The notes: generated by a model from the sequence alone, not told the origin. DNA of 64,000 nucleotides from JACDHG01 sp963815295 (GCA_963815295.1 CAWFFZ010000008.1:496001-560000), one strand, 5' to 3'; shown: positions 1-9,854, counted from the first letter of the stretch. Translations and numbers: made by a program.

Positions 1-2
1 GC

Positions 3-1797
3 GCGCCGGCGCCCGAGGTCTTCCACACGAACGAGGGTCATGCCGGGTTCCTCGGCATCGAGCGCATCCGCGAGTTCATCGAGGCCGACGGGTTGGACTT
101 CGACGCCGCAGTTGAGCTTGCGCGGGCCGGCACAGTCTTCACGACGCACACACCGGTGCCGGCTGGCATCGACCGGTTCGCGCGTGAGCTGATCGAGATG
201 CAGTTCGGCGGCCCCAACGCGAGCGAGGGAGTCGACATTGCCAAGGTGTTGGCACTCGGCGCCGAGACGTTCGAGGACGGTGACCCCGACATCTTCAACA
301 TGGCCGTGATGGGGTTCCGGCTGGCCGGGCGAGCCAACGGAGTCAGTCAGCTGCACGGGCAGGTGTCTCGCGGCATGTTCAGTGGACTGTGGCCGGGCTT
401 CGACGAGTCGGATATTCCGATCGCCTCGATCACGAACGGCGTCCATGCGCCCACGTGGGTTGCGCGCGAGGTGCTGGAGGTCGCCGAGCAGGCAGCCATC
501 GCGGCGGGTGTCGAGGACGCGCAGGACTGGGCGGCGGTCGACACGGTCCCGGGCGCGACCATCTGGGACACGAAGCGAGTGCTCCGCGAGCGGCTCGTCA
601 AGGACGTGCGAAGCCGGGTCCGGGCCTCATGGCTGCAGCGTGGAGCGACGCCGGTCCGAGCTGGGCTGGGTCGACAACGTGCTCGACCCCGACGTGCTCA
701 CGATCGGTTTTGCGCGACGCGTGCCGACGTACAAGCGGCTGACGCTGATGCTGCGTAACCCCGAACGGCTGAAGAAGTTGTTGCTCCACCCGCAACGGCC
801 GATCCAGCTCGTCATAGCCGGAAAGGCCCATCCCGCCGACGACACCGGCAAACGGCTGATCCAGGAGATCGTCCGCTTCTCCGACGACCCGGAGGTCCGA
901 CACCGGATCGTCTTCCTGCCCAACTACGACATTGCGATGGCGCAACCGCTGTATCCCGGCTGCGACGTCTGGCTGAACAACCCGCTCCGTCCCTACGAGG
1001 CGTGCGGCACGTCGGGCATGAAGGCAGCGCTCAACGGCGGTCTGAACCTGTCGATCCTCGACGGCTGGTGGGACGAGTGGTACGACGGCGACAACGGCTG
1101 GGCTATCCCGTCCGCCGACGGGGTCGAGGACGCCGAGCGTCGAGACGACCTCGAGGCGACGGCTCTCTACGACCTCATCGAGGCAGAGGTCACGCCCCGT
1201 TTCTACGACCTCGACGAGGATGACCTCCCCCTGCGCTGGATCGAGATGGTCCGCCACACGCTCAAGTCGCTCGGGCCCAAGGTGCTGGCCTCCCGCATGG
1301 TCCGCGACTATGTCACCGAGCTCTACACACCGGCAGCCGAGAGCGCGCGAAGGGTGGAGGCTGGGGAGGGGTCCGCGAGCCGCCTTGCTGCGTGGAAGCG
1401 TCAGGTGCGTGCTGGCTGGCCGCAGGTCCGGATCGACCACGTCGAGTCCAGCGGAGTCAGCGACGCACCCGCCCTAGGTACGACGTTGACGGTCCGCGTC
1501 TACGCCTCCCTCGGAGACTTGACGCCCGACGACGTCGACGTCCAGGTCGTGCACGGCCGGGTCGCAGGCGATGACGAACTGCGCGAACCCCGCACCGCGA
1601 GCCTCGCGCATGCCGAGACGTACGAAGCCGGACGCCACCGGTTCGAGGCCGAAGTGAAACTCGACCACACCGGACCATTCGGCTACACAGTCCGGATCTT
1701 GCCGCGACACGAGCTGCTCGTGACCCCCGCCGAGGTGGGACTGATCGTGTGGCCGGTCGACGTCAACGAGCCTGACGACGAGTTGGAGGCCAACTGA
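3..1797 (+). CDS. glgP: alpha-glucan (glycogen) phosphorylase, 5'-partial and frameshifted
   Basis: Phosphorolysis of storage glucan to glucose-1-phosphate. The window opens inside the gene; the reading begins with the family motif PEVFHTNEGHAGFLG. The PLP-binding region EACGTSGMKAALNG is present with the lysine codon at 1021-1023, and a C-terminal extension runs to the stop. The reading is in frame 3 up to about 653 and in frame 1 from about 655: WLQRGATP must continue as SELGWVDNVLDPD, which needs removal of one G near 653-654. Both halves are otherwise well conserved, so this is either a base-call error or a very recent mutation. The convergent glgX makes a glycogen-degradation pair. Confidence 0.88.
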
Positions 1798-1806
1798 CTT
1801 GATCAG

Positions 1807-3939
1807 CTAACCCTCAGGGGAGACGGCCTCGTAGAGGGCGAAGGTGTGGTCGATCAGGGTCACCGTGCCGCCTGGTTTCAGATGCTCATCGGTGGTGGCG
1901 CAGTCGGTCCGGACGAGCTCGAGATAGTGCCGCGCGTAGTCCTCCGGGAGGGTCACGTCGATCGGTGCGTCACCGGCGTGGAACCACAGCAGGTATGACG
2001 TGTCCCGGCGGCGTTCGCCGGCCTCCTCCGGTGACCTGAGTGCGTCGCCGGCCAGGAAAACTCCCAACGTGGTTGCGCCGGGGTCTTGCCACGCGTCCTC
2101 GGTCATCTCCGCGCCGGACGGGCGGAGCCAGGTGATGTCCTTGCGACCGTCGACGTCGAGCGACGTACCCGCGAAGAAGTGCCGCTGCCGAAGGACGGGA
2201 TGCTCAGAGCGCAGGCGTAGCAACGTCCGCGCCAGGTCCTGAAGGTGCTGCCACTCGGGGTCCTCGGCCCAGCTCAGCCACGACACTTCGTTGTCCTGGC
2301 TGAACGCGTTGTTGTTGCCTCGCTGGGTGCGACCACGCTCGTCACCAGCCGTCAGCATCGGGACTCCGGTCGACAGCAAGAGCGTTGCCAGCAGGTTCGC
2401 CGCCTGGCGGTGGCGCAGGACGTTGATGGCAACGTCGTCCGTCTCGCCTTCGACACCGCAGTTCCACGCACGGTTGTTGTCGGAGCCGTCGCGGTTGCCC
2501 TCGCCGTTCGCCTCGTTGTGCTTCTTCTCGTACGTGACAAGGTCGCGCAGCGTGAAGCCGTCGTGCGACGTGACGAAGTTGACGGAAGCGAAGGGCAGCC
2601 TGCCGTCGTCGGCGTAGAGGTCGCTCGAGCCCGACACCCTCGAGGCCAGGTCGCGGACACCGTTGGCGCGGCCACGCCAGAAGTCCCGTGCGGCGTCGCG
2701 GAACTTGTCGTTCCACTCGCACCAGGGTGGTGGAAACCGGCCGACCAGGTAACCCTCGCCCGTGGCGTCCCACGGCTCGGCGATCAGCTTGACTCCGCGT
2801 AGCACGGGATCTTGGTGGATCGCGGTCAGGAACGGCCCGTGCAGGTCGACGTGCATGCCGTTGCGCAGCAGCGCAGGGGCCAGGTCGAACCGGAATCCGT
2901 CGACATGCATCTCCGTCACCCAGTAGCGCAGCGAGTCCATCACGAGCTGCAACACCTGTGGCTCGGACACGTGGACGGTGTTGCCGCACCCCGTCACGTC
3001 GGCGTAGCGGCCCCATGCGTCCGTTCGGTAGTAGGAGCCGTCGTCGAGCCCGCGGAAGCTCACCGTGGGCCCGCTGCGATCGCCTTCGGCGGTGTGGTTG
3101 TAAACCACGTCGAGCAGCACTTCGATCCCTGCGGCGTGCAAATTCTTGACCATCCGCTTGAACTCGGTGACCTGCTGCCCGCGGGTCCCCGTCGACGAGT
3201 AGGCGGCATGGGGCGCGAAGAAGCCGATGGTGTTGTAGCCCCAGTAGTTGATCAGCCCACGCTCGCTCAGCATCGGCTCGGACAGGAAGTGCTGCGTGGG
3301 CAACAACTCGACGGCTGTGACTCCGAGGTCGAGGAGATAGCCAACCGTGGAGGGGTGGCCCATCGCTGCGAAGGTGCCTCGCTCATGCTCCGGGATCTCG
3401 GGGTTGAGCATCGTCAAGCCCTTGACGTGCGCCTCGTAGATGACGACCCGTCGCCAGGGAACGTCAAGGCGGTGGTCGTCTCCCCAGTCGAAGTCATCAT
3501 CACCGATCACCACCCCCCTAGGCGTGTATGCCGCCGTGTCGCCTGGGTTGGGTAGACCGTCATGAGTCAGGGTGCTGAGACTCGGATGGGGGATGAGCGT
3601 GCGGTCGATCGCCCGCGCATACGGGTCGAGGAGCAGCTTGTCGAGGTTGAAGAGCTGACCGGCGGGTGGATCCCAAGGGCCTTCGAGCCGATAGCCGTAC
3701 AACTGTCCCGGCCGGATGTCGGGGACATAGCCATGCCACACACCCAACGTGTGTCCGGGCAGCGAGACCGTCGTCTCACTGTCGTGATCGTCGAACAGGC
3801 ACAGGTGGACGGCAGCGGCGTCCGGTGCCCAAACGGCGAAGTTCACGCCTCCGCCGTCGTATGTTGCCCCGAGCTGCTGGTGGTTGCCCGCTCCGATCAC
3901 GCGACTCCCATCAGGGGTCTCGCGTCGGTCGTCGGTCAC
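1807..3939 (-). CDS. glgX: glycogen debranching enzyme GlgX
   Basis: Hydrolyses alpha-1,6 branches of phosphorylase limit glycogen. The order is an N-terminal CBM48 domain (about residues 25-115) and a GH13 barrel with the nucleophile Asp in GFRFDLAPAL (about 349), the acid Glu in AEPWD (about 386) and the transition-state Asp in TSHDG (about 458). I chose the GTG at 3939, giving 710 aa, because the family begins just before the GATYDGGGVNFAVW strand; an open frame extends upstream to 4083 but would overlap the divergent enoyl-CoA hydratase start. No clear Shine-Dalgarno precedes the GTG. It is convergent with glgP, only 9 bases away. Confidence 0.93.
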   Translation of the reverse strand: MTDDRRETPDGSRVIGAGNHQQLGATYDGGGVNFAVWAPDAAAVHLCLFDDHDSETTVSLPGHTLGVWHGYVPDIRPGQLYGYRLEGPWDPPAGQLFNLDKLLLDPYARAIDRTLIPHPSLSTLTHDGLPNPGDTAAYTPRGVVIGDDDFDWGDDHRLDVPWRRVVIYEAHVKGLTMLNPEIPEHERGTFAAMGHPSTVGYLLDLGVTAVELLPTQHFLSEPMLSERGLINYWGYNTIGFFAPHAAYSSTGTRGQQVTEFKRMVKNLHAAGIEVLLDVVYNHTAEGDRSGPTVSFRGLDDGSYYRTDAWGRYADVTGCGNTVHVSEPQVLQLVMDSLRYWVTEMHVDGFRFDLAPALLRNGMHVDLHGPFLTAIHQDPVLRGVKLIAEPWDATGEGYLVGRFPPPWCEWNDKFRDAARDFWRGRANGVRDLASRVSGSSDLYADDGRLPFASVNFVTSHDGFTLRDLVTYEKKHNEANGEGNRDGSDNNRAWNCGVEGETDDVAINVLRHRQAANLLATLLLSTGVPMLTAGDERGRTQRGNNNAFSQDNEVSWLSWAEDPEWQHLQDLARTLLRLRSEHPVLRQRHFFAGTSLDVDGRKDITWLRPSGAEMTEDAWQDPGATTLGVFLAGDALRSPEEAGERRRDTSYLLWFHAGDAPIDVTLPEDYARHYLELVRTDCATTDEHLKPGGTVTLIDHTFALYEAVSPEG

Positions 3940-3996
3940 CGAGATATTGTGACCGATCCCAGGCACGATGCGACGCAAGACGACAAAGGAGCACAG

Positions 3997-4776
3997 GTGG
4001 GCGAGTTCGTACGGCTCGAGGTTGCAGACGGCGTCGGGACCATTCGCCTGGACCGACCACCGATGAACGCGCTGAACGTGCAAGTGCAGGAGGAGATCCG
4101 TGCCGCCGCCACAGAGGCCGGCGAGCGCGACGACATCCGGGCAGTCGTCGTCTACGGCGGCGAGAAGGTCTTTGCTGCCGGCGCGGATATCAAGGAGATG
4201 GCAGACATGTCCTACACGGATATGGTGCGCCGATCGGGAGGGCTGCAGTCGTCGTTCACGGCAGTCGCCCGCATCCCCAAACCTGTCGTCGCTGCTGTTA
4301 CGGGCTACGCGCTAGGCGGCGGCTGCGAGCTCGCGCTCTGCGCGGACCGACGCATCGCGGCCGACAACGCCAAGCTTGGTCAGCCCGAGATCCTCCTCGG
4401 CGTCATACCCGGCGCCGGTGGGACTCAGCGCTTGTCACGCCTGGTCGGTCCCAGCACGGCGAAGGACCTGATTTTCACCGGCCGTTTCGTCCCCGCCGAG
4501 GAGGCTCTCGCGATCGGGCTCGTCGACGTCGTGGTGGCCGCCGATGAGGTCTACAACGCAGCGGTCGAATGGGCGTCGTCGTTCACGCAGGGGCCGACCT
4601 ATGCCTTGCGCGCAGCCAAGGAGTCGATCGACCGCGGCATCGAGGTTGATCTCGAATCGGGACTCGAGATCGAGCGCCAGCAGTTCGCCGCTCTGTTTGC
4701 GACCGAGGACAGGGCGACCGGTATGGCGTCGTTCCTCGAACACGGACCAGGCAAGGCGTCATTCGAAGGCCATTGA
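3997..4776 (+). CDS. enoyl-CoA hydratase/isomerase family protein
   Basis: Crotonase-fold enzyme of 259 aa, the usual length for short-chain enoyl-CoA hydratases. The oxyanion-hole segments AAGADIKEM (about residue 60) and GYALGGGCELAL (about 105) are present, as is PEILLGVIPGAGGTQRL with the second catalytic Glu. The GTG at 3997 is preceded at 5 nt by AAAGGAG (3985-3991), which fixes the start even though the frame stays open far upstream. It likely serves fatty acid or branched-chain acyl-CoA degradation. The next gene follows after 29 bases and may be co-transcribed. Confidence 0.92.
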   Translation: MGEFVRLEVADGVGTIRLDRPPMNALNVQVQEEIRAAATEAGERDDIRAVVVYGGEKVFAAGADIKEMADMSYTDMVRRSGGLQSSFTAVARIPKPVVAAVTGYALGGGCELALCADRRIAADNAKLGQPEILLGVIPGAGGTQRLSRLVGPSTAKDLIFTGRFVPAEEALAIGLVDVVVAADEVYNAAVEWASSFTQGPTYALRAAKESIDRGIEVDLESGLEIERQQFAALFATEDRATGMASFLEHGPGKASFEGH

Positions 4777-4805
4777 GCGCGGGTCGTAACGAAGGGAGTC
4801 ACCTG

Positions 4806-5276
4806 ATGGCTGACAAGCCAGGCGAAAGCAGCCGGACGAACTCGTCCGACGCTGCGGATGCCGACGACGGTGACAAGCCCATCGCCAAGCGGCCCGACAA
4901 GGGCAAGAAGGAGGAGGCGCGCAAGAGTCGGTTGGCCACCTCCGGCAAGAAGGTCAGGGCGGGCACCGATGTGCTGCGCATCCGGATCGCATCGATCGTC
5001 TGGCTGCTCGCCGTCCTTGCGGCGGTCATCCTGGCCGTCGGTGCTCTCTTCTATGCACTCGAGGCCAACGAGAACAACGCCATCGTCAAGGGCGTGTGGG
5101 ACATCGCGGAAAAGATCGACGGTCCATTCTGGAAGATCTTCGAGTTCTACGAGGACGCGCCGGGTCCGGGCAACGGCCCTCACGACCAGACCAAGGAACA
5201 CCTCGTCAACTGGGGTCTGGCCGCGGTGGCTTATCTGGTGGGCGGCAGCCTCCTCGCCCGCGTGATCCGGCCCTGA
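4806..5276 (+). CDS. small integral membrane protein of unknown function
   Basis: 156 aa. The first 60 residues are charged and Lys/Ser-rich, followed by a hydrophobic segment (IASIVWLLAVLAAVILAVGA, about residues 62-81), a polar stretch and a second hydrophobic segment near the C-terminus (about 137-150). I recognise no catalytic motif. The ATG at 4806 has GAAGGGAG (4791-4798) 7 nt upstream. Similar two-helix proteins are common in Nocardioidaceae, but I cannot name a function. A strong terminator follows at 5299. Confidence 0.75.
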   Translation: MADKPGESSRTNSSDAADADDGDKPIAKRPDKGKKEEARKSRLATSGKKVRAGTDVLRIRIASIVWLLAVLAAVILAVGALFYALEANENNAIVKGVWDIAEKIDGPFWKIFEFYEDAPGPGNGPHDQTKEHLVNWGLAAVAYLVGGSLLARVIRP

Positions 5277-5298
5277 TCGCGCCCCTCAACGAACAGAT

Positions 5299-5332
5299 GC
5301 GGCCGGCCACCTGAAGGTGGCCGGCCGCACTT
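5299..5332. terminator. strong intrinsic terminator, possibly bidirectional
   Basis: A perfect 13-bp GC-rich stem (5299-5311 with 5316-5328) has a 4-nt TGAA loop and is followed by ACTTT. It lies between convergent genes (4806-5276 on + and 5349-6068 on -) and can serve both. Confidence 0.85.
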
Positions 5333-5348
5333 TCCGTCGTGGGCGGAG

Positions 5349-6068
5349 TCAGTGGTGGTCGTCGCTTAGACCGACCCGGTTGATCTTGCCGTGGTAGCGC
5401 TGGCCCATCGAGCCGCCCGCGAGTGCGGCGATCAGCGACCCCACGAGCACGGCTGCGAGGGTGATGAGCCCGCCGGTTGTCACCGTGTCTTCAGGAATCG
5501 GGATCGAGGGCAGGTCTACCCGGTCGAAGATGTTGTACTCCTCGCCGGCCGCGTAGCCGAGGCCAACTGCGATCAAGGTGACCACTAGACCGATGATCCA
5601 GGCACCGAAGCCCTGGCGCGCTCCGTCGTACCGAGACATCCGGCCGGCGACGTAGCCGCCCGCGTAGTAGGCGATCATCAAGATCACGAGCAGCGCGATA
5701 GCGGTCGCGAGCCCGAACGTGCCGGCTTGCTGCTCGGCGTCGGTGCGGTCGACGTTCAAGGACTCGCCGACAGCGGCAGCTGTTGCGCCCACGATGCTCG
5801 CGATGAGCACAGTCAGCGCGACTGCGACCAGCCAGCCGAAGAAGTCCGCACCGAGGTTGAAACCGCCGAACTCCTCGCGCCGTCTCGCCTCCGCCTCACG
5901 CTGCTGCGACGCGGCCGGGAGCACGCCGACGCCCCGGTGGTCGGTCGGGATGGGGCGAGTCCGGGTGTCGTGGTCCCCGTCGTGCGTGCCCTCGGAGTCG
6001 GCTCGGTGGTCGCCGGGTTTTTGTCCGGGTTCGGTGCTGGATGACGGAGGTGTCCGTGGGTCTGACAT
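5349..6068 (-). CDS. multi-pass membrane protein, YrzE/TIGR04086-like
   Basis: 239 aa. An acidic, disordered N-terminus (about 75 residues) is followed by four hydrophobic segments: near 80-100, 118-140, 150-172 and 200-222. The glycine-rich pattern around YYAGGYVAGRMSR resembles actinobacterial membrane proteins with paired helices of unknown role. The ATG at 6068 has AGGAAGAGAG just upstream on the minus strand. The call rests on membrane topology, not on a catalytic motif. Confidence 0.7.
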   Translation of the reverse strand: MSDPRTPPSSSTEPGQKPGDHRADSEGTHDGDHDTRTRPIPTDHRGVGVLPAASQQREAEARRREEFGGFNLGADFFGWLVAVALTVLIASIVGATAAAVGESLNVDRTDAEQQAGTFGLATAIALLVILMIAYYAGGYVAGRMSRYDGARQGFGAWIIGLVVTLIAVGLGYAAGEEYNIFDRVDLPSIPIPEDTVTTGGLITLAAVLVGSLIAALAGGSMGQRYHGKINRVGLSDDHH

Positions 6069-6226
6069 GACTCTCTTCCTGTCGCTCGCTGATTCGGCGC
6101 ACCCAGGCCTTCGGCGCGCCGATGCGGCACGTGGTCAGACGGGTCTGTACCCGATGCTCGGGAGATGACACGTCCGAGGCGACCGTGTGCTGAGTCACAT
6201 CGCCGGCTGCGCCATGATGGGCAGCC

Positions 6227-7009
6227 ATGAAGATCGTTTGCTGCGTGAAGTATGTACCGGACGCCAGCGCCGACCGGAGATTCAACGCGGACCACACCGT
6301 CGACCGGGCGGGTGTCGATGGCATGTTGTCGGAGCTCGACGAGTACGCCGTCGAGGAGGCGCTGAAGATCCGTGACGCGGGGGACGACGCCGAGATCGTG
6401 GTCGTGACTGTCGGCCCGGAGTCAGCGCGCGCGGCGATCCTGAAATCGCTGCAGATGGGTGCCGACGCTGGGGTGCACGTGCTCGACGACGCGATTCATG
6501 GCTCCGATGCCGTGGCGACGTCGCTCGTCCTCGCCGCTGCGATCGAGCTCCAAGAGCCGGATCTCGTGCTGTGTGGCATGGCGTCGACCGATGCCTCGAT
6601 GAGCGTGGTTCCGGCGATGCTGGCCGAACGGCTCGGGCTCCCTCAGGTGACGTTCGGCTCCGAAGTCACCGTCGATGGCGCCACGGTGCGGGTCCGTCGC
6701 GACGGGGATGCCGCCACCGAGGTGATCGAGGCGACTGCTCCATTGCTGCTGAGCGTGACCGACCAGGCCAACGAGCCGCGCTACCCGTCTTTCAAGGGGA
6801 TCATGGCCGCGAAGAAGAAGCCGGTGGAGACGTTCTCGATCGGTGACCTCGGGATCGACGCCAGTGACGTCGGCATCGACGCCGCCTGGACGCGAGTAGA
6901 GGATTCTCAGGCACGTCCGCCGCGGACCGCGGGGACGATCGTGACCGACGAGGACGGCACCGGTGCCGACAAGCTTGTCGAGTTCCTCGCCGGCCAGAAG
7001 TTCATCTAG
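6227..7009 (+). CDS. etfB: electron transfer flavoprotein beta subunit
   Basis: 260 aa, starting MKIVCCVKYVPDASADRRF as in EtfB/FixA. With EtfA it forms the soluble FAD- and AMP-binding heterodimer that takes electrons from acyl-CoA and other flavin dehydrogenases. The AMP/adenine-nucleotide fold (DLVLCGMASTDASMSVVPAMLAERLG) and the C-terminal arm that embraces EtfA are present. etfA follows after 15 bases, so the two are one operon. Confidence 0.96.
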   Translation: MKIVCCVKYVPDASADRRFNADHTVDRAGVDGMLSELDEYAVEEALKIRDAGDDAEIVVVTVGPESARAAILKSLQMGADAGVHVLDDAIHGSDAVATSLVLAAAIELQEPDLVLCGMASTDASMSVVPAMLAERLGLPQVTFGSEVTVDGATVRVRRDGDAATEVIEATAPLLLSVTDQANEPRYPSFKGIMAAKKKPVETFSIGDLGIDASDVGIDAAWTRVEDSQARPPRTAGTIVTDEDGTGADKLVEFLAGQKFI

Positions 7010-7024
7010 CCCAGGAGTCCTGAC

Positions 7025-7981
7025 ATGACCGAGATCCTCGTCCTCGTCGATCACGCCGACGGGGTGGTGCGCAAGACGACGGCAGAGCTGCTGACGCTCG
7101 CACGACGCCTCGGTGAGCCGTCGGCGGTGTTCATCGGATCGGACATCGCTGGTGCCCGTGTCGCGTTGACGAAGTACGGCGCCGAGAAGGTCTACCTCCT
7201 CGACGACGCCGACCTGACCGACTACCTAGTAGTGCCGAAGGCCGAGGCGCTGTCTCAGCTCGTCGAGCAGGTGGAGCCGGCCGCGGTGCTGATTCCGTCC
7301 AGCGCGGAGGGAAAGGAGATCGCCGCCCGGCTCGCCATCAAGACGAGCTCGGGTCTGATTACCGACGCTGTCGACATACAGCCGGGTGACGATGGGCCGG
7401 TGACGACGCAGTCGGTATTCGCCGGCGGCTACACCGTGACGGCCAGGTTCACCCGCGGCACGCCCATCATCACGGTGAAGCCGAATGCAGTCACTCCCGA
7501 AGAGGTAGCCGGGGCGGCCACCGAAGAGCCGTTCAGCGCGACAGTCAGCAATGCGGCCAAGACCGCGAAGATCGTCGAACGGAAGCCGCGGGAAGCGACG
7601 GGCCGCCCCGAGCTCACCGAGGCCGCGATTGTGGTGTCGGGTGGCCGCGGGACCGGCGGCAACTTCGAGCCGGTCGAGCAGTTTGCCGACGCGCTGGGTG
7701 CGGCCGTCGGAGCGTCGCGCGCGGCGGTCGACTCAGGCTGGTACCCGCATGCCTACCAGATCGGTCAGACCGGCAAGACGGTCTCGCCGCAGCTGTATGT
7801 CGCCACCGGCATCTCGGGCGCGATCCAGCACCGGGCCGGCATGCAGACGTCCAAGACGATCGTTGCCATCAACAAGGACGACGAGGCGCCGATCTTCGAG
7901 CTGGTCGACTTCGGTGTGGTGGGCGATCTTCACGCCGTACTGCCGAAGGCCACTGAGGCGGTCAAGGCCCGCAAGGGTTGA
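7025..7981 (+). CDS. etfA: electron transfer flavoprotein alpha subunit
   Basis: 318 aa. The C-terminal FAD-binding domain is unmistakable: SGWYPHAYQIGQTGKTVSPQ, then YVATGISGAIQHRAGMQTSK and IVAINKDDEAPIFELVDFGVVGD. It is the partner of the adjacent etfB. Its stop overlaps a possible TTG start and lies directly before the ATG of the nucleotidyltransferase gene, so all three may share a transcript. Confidence 0.96.
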   Translation: MTEILVLVDHADGVVRKTTAELLTLARRLGEPSAVFIGSDIAGARVALTKYGAEKVYLLDDADLTDYLVVPKAEALSQLVEQVEPAAVLIPSSAEGKEIAARLAIKTSSGLITDAVDIQPGDDGPVTTQSVFAGGYTVTARFTRGTPIITVKPNAVTPEEVAGAATEEPFSATVSNAAKTAKIVERKPREATGRPELTEAAIVVSGGRGTGGNFEPVEQFADALGAAVGASRAAVDSGWYPHAYQIGQTGKTVSPQLYVATGISGAIQHRAGMQTSKTIVAINKDDEAPIFELVDFGVVGDLHAVLPKATEAVKARKG

Positions 7982-7983
7982 CG

Positions 7984-8628
7984 ATGCAAGACGAGGTGGC
8001 CGCCTTTCGCGAGGACCTGGTGGAAGAGGAGCGCACGTTCCAACGCCGGTTCGGACCCTGGGACCCGTTTACGCCGGAGCAAGCCAAAGCGGTGTTCGAC
8101 TCCACCGGGCTGACCTGGTGGATCGCGGGCGGCTGGTCGATCGAGGCGTTCACCGGTGTGCCTCGTGAGCACGAGGACATCGACGTCTCGATGTGGCGCC
8201 GCGACGTACCGGCACTGGTCTCTGCGTTCGAGGGTCGCTACCACGTCTGGGCAGCCGGTGGCGGCCTGACGCCGCTGTACGACGACAAGCTCGAGATGCC
8301 CGAGACCGCCGACCAGGTGTGGATCCGGGCCCATTCGCTGGCGCCCTGGCGGGCCGACTGCGTTGTGAACCGCGACAGTGGTGGTCGCTGGATCTCACGT
8401 CGAGATCCAGGCCTGGAAGCCCCACTCGAGCAGGTCACTTGGGAGCGGGACGGCATTCGCTACCTCAACCCGGAGATCACGCTGTCCTTCAAGGCCAAGC
8501 ATCGCCGGCCGAAGGACGAGCGAGACCTCGCGGTGACGCTGCCTCTCCTCGATGACAACGCACGTGCCTACCTCGCGGACTACCTGGCCCGGCAGGAGCC
8601 CGACCATCCGTGGCGGTCGCAGCTCTGA
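7984..8628 (+). CDS. nucleotidyltransferase-fold protein, aminoglycoside adenylyltransferase-like
   Basis: 214 aa from the ATG at 7984 (a TTG two codons earlier is possible). The motif WWIAGGWSIEAFTG...REHEDIDVSMWR (about residues 41-65) is the GG-W/S and D-x-D metal site of LinB/ANT(2'')-like nucleotidyltransferases, and KAKHRRPKDERDLAV matches the C-terminal region of that family. The substrate cannot be told from sequence; members may modify small molecules or tRNA-like substrates and need not confer resistance. It starts 2 bases after etfA, with no visible link to electron transfer. Confidence 0.75.
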   Translation: MQDEVAAFREDLVEEERTFQRRFGPWDPFTPEQAKAVFDSTGLTWWIAGGWSIEAFTGVPREHEDIDVSMWRRDVPALVSAFEGRYHVWAAGGGLTPLYDDKLEMPETADQVWIRAHSLAPWRADCVVNRDSGGRWISRRDPGLEAPLEQVTWERDGIRYLNPEITLSFKAKHRRPKDERDLAVTLPLLDDNARAYLADYLARQEPDHPWRSQL

Positions 8629-8651
8629 GTCGCCTCTATCCTGGTGACGCC

Positions 8652-9854
8652 ATGAATGTGACCCAGCCGGTGGCGTACCTCGACCACGCCGCGACGACAC
8701 CGATCTACCCCGACGTGCTTGAGGCCATGGCCAACCAGCTTCCTCGGCTCGGCAATGCATCGTCCCTCCACGGGTCGGGCAGGTCGGCGCGCCGGGTGGT
8801 GGAGGAGTCGCGCGAGACGCTTGCCGCATGTCTCGATGGCCGGCCCTCCGAGATCGTCTTCACTTCTGGCGGCACCGAGTCCAACAACCTGGCAGTTAAG
8901 GGATTCTTCTGGGCCCGCCGCAAAGACGATGCGCGCCGCACCCGAATCCTCTCCACCGCGGTCGAGCACCACGCGGTGCTCGACCCGTTGCACTGGCTGG
9001 CAACGGAGACAGACGCCGAGGTCGAGCTGTTGCCGGTCGACGCCGACGGACGCCTCGACGTCGATGCCTTGCGTACGTCGATCGAGCGCGACCCGGGCAG
9101 CGTCGCCCTCGTCACGGTGATGTGGGCGAACAACGAAGTCGGCACGCTGCAGCCGCTGGACGACGTGGTGGCCATCACCGCTGCACACGGCATCCCGCTT
9201 CACACCGATGCGGTTCAGGCAATGGGACAGGTTCCGCTCAACTTCGCGGCCTCCGGTGTCGACGCGATGACCGTGACCGGCCACAAGATCGGTGGGCCGT
9301 TCGGCGTGGGTGCGTTGCTGTTGCGTCGAGATGCCCAAGTGGTGGCGCTCATCCACGGTGGCGGTCAGGAGCGAGATGTCCGGTCGGGCACCATCGACGC
9401 GCCGGCGATTGTCGGGTTCGCTGCTGCCGCGGAGCTCGCCGTCAAGGGCCAGCCCGAGCGAGCCTTGCGGCTCGCGGAGCTCCGCGACGACCTGATCACC
9501 GGCATCCTCGGCGGCGTACCCGACGCACAGGTCAACGGCGCACCGGGTGATGAACGCCTTCCCGGCAACGCCCATCTGTCGTTCCCCGGCTGCGAGGGTG
9601 ACTCGCTGCTGATGCTGCTCGACGCCCAGGGGATCGAGTGCTCCACGGGCTCGGCGTGTTCGGCAGGCGTCCCACAGGCCTCCCACGTCCTGTTGGCAAT
9701 GGGGCGTGGTGAGGCGCTTGCCCGAGGGTCTCTGCGCTTCACGCTCGGCCACTCGTCGTCGGCCGCAGATGTCGCGCGCGTTGTCGACGCGATCGGCCCA
9801 GCAGTAGAGCGCGCACGGGCCGCCGGTGTGACCAACCCGGGTGGACGGTCATGA
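8652..9854 (+). CDS. cysteine desulfurase (IscS/NifS type)
   Basis: PLP enzyme of 400 aa that releases sulfur from cysteine as an enzyme persulfide. Seen are the N-terminal YLDHAATTPI motif, the PLP lysine in TGHKIGGPFG (about 211) and the mobile-loop catalytic cysteine in STGSACSAGVPQ (about 335). The ATG at 8652 fits the family N-terminus; an upstream in-frame start at 8610 adds a non-conserved tail. No Shine-Dalgarno; TATCCT at 8637-8642 lies 9 nt before the ATG. Its ATGA overlap with mnmA indicates that it supplies sulfur for tRNA 2-thiouridine. Confidence 0.95.
   Translation: MNVTQPVAYLDHAATTPIYPDVLEAMANQLPRLGNASSLHGSGRSARRVVEESRETLAACLDGRPSEIVFTSGGTESNNLAVKGFFWARRKDDARRTRILSTAVEHHAVLDPLHWLATETDAEVELLPVDADGRLDVDALRTSIERDPGSVALVTVMWANNEVGTLQPLDDVVAITAAHGIPLHTDAVQAMGQVPLNFAASGVDAMTVTGHKIGGPFGVGALLLRRDAQVVALIHGGGQERDVRSGTIDAPAIVGFAAAAELAVKGQPERALRLAELRDDLITGILGGVPDAQVNGAPGDERLPGNAHLSFPGCEGDSLLMLLDAQGIECSTGSACSAGVPQASHVLLAMGRGEALARGSLRFTLGHSSSAADVARVVDAIGPAVERARAAGVTNPGGRS

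Noticed and set aside
7984..8628. Acquired antibiotic-resistance gene
   Set aside because: Base composition equals its neighbours, no mobile element is near, and the family includes housekeeping members.
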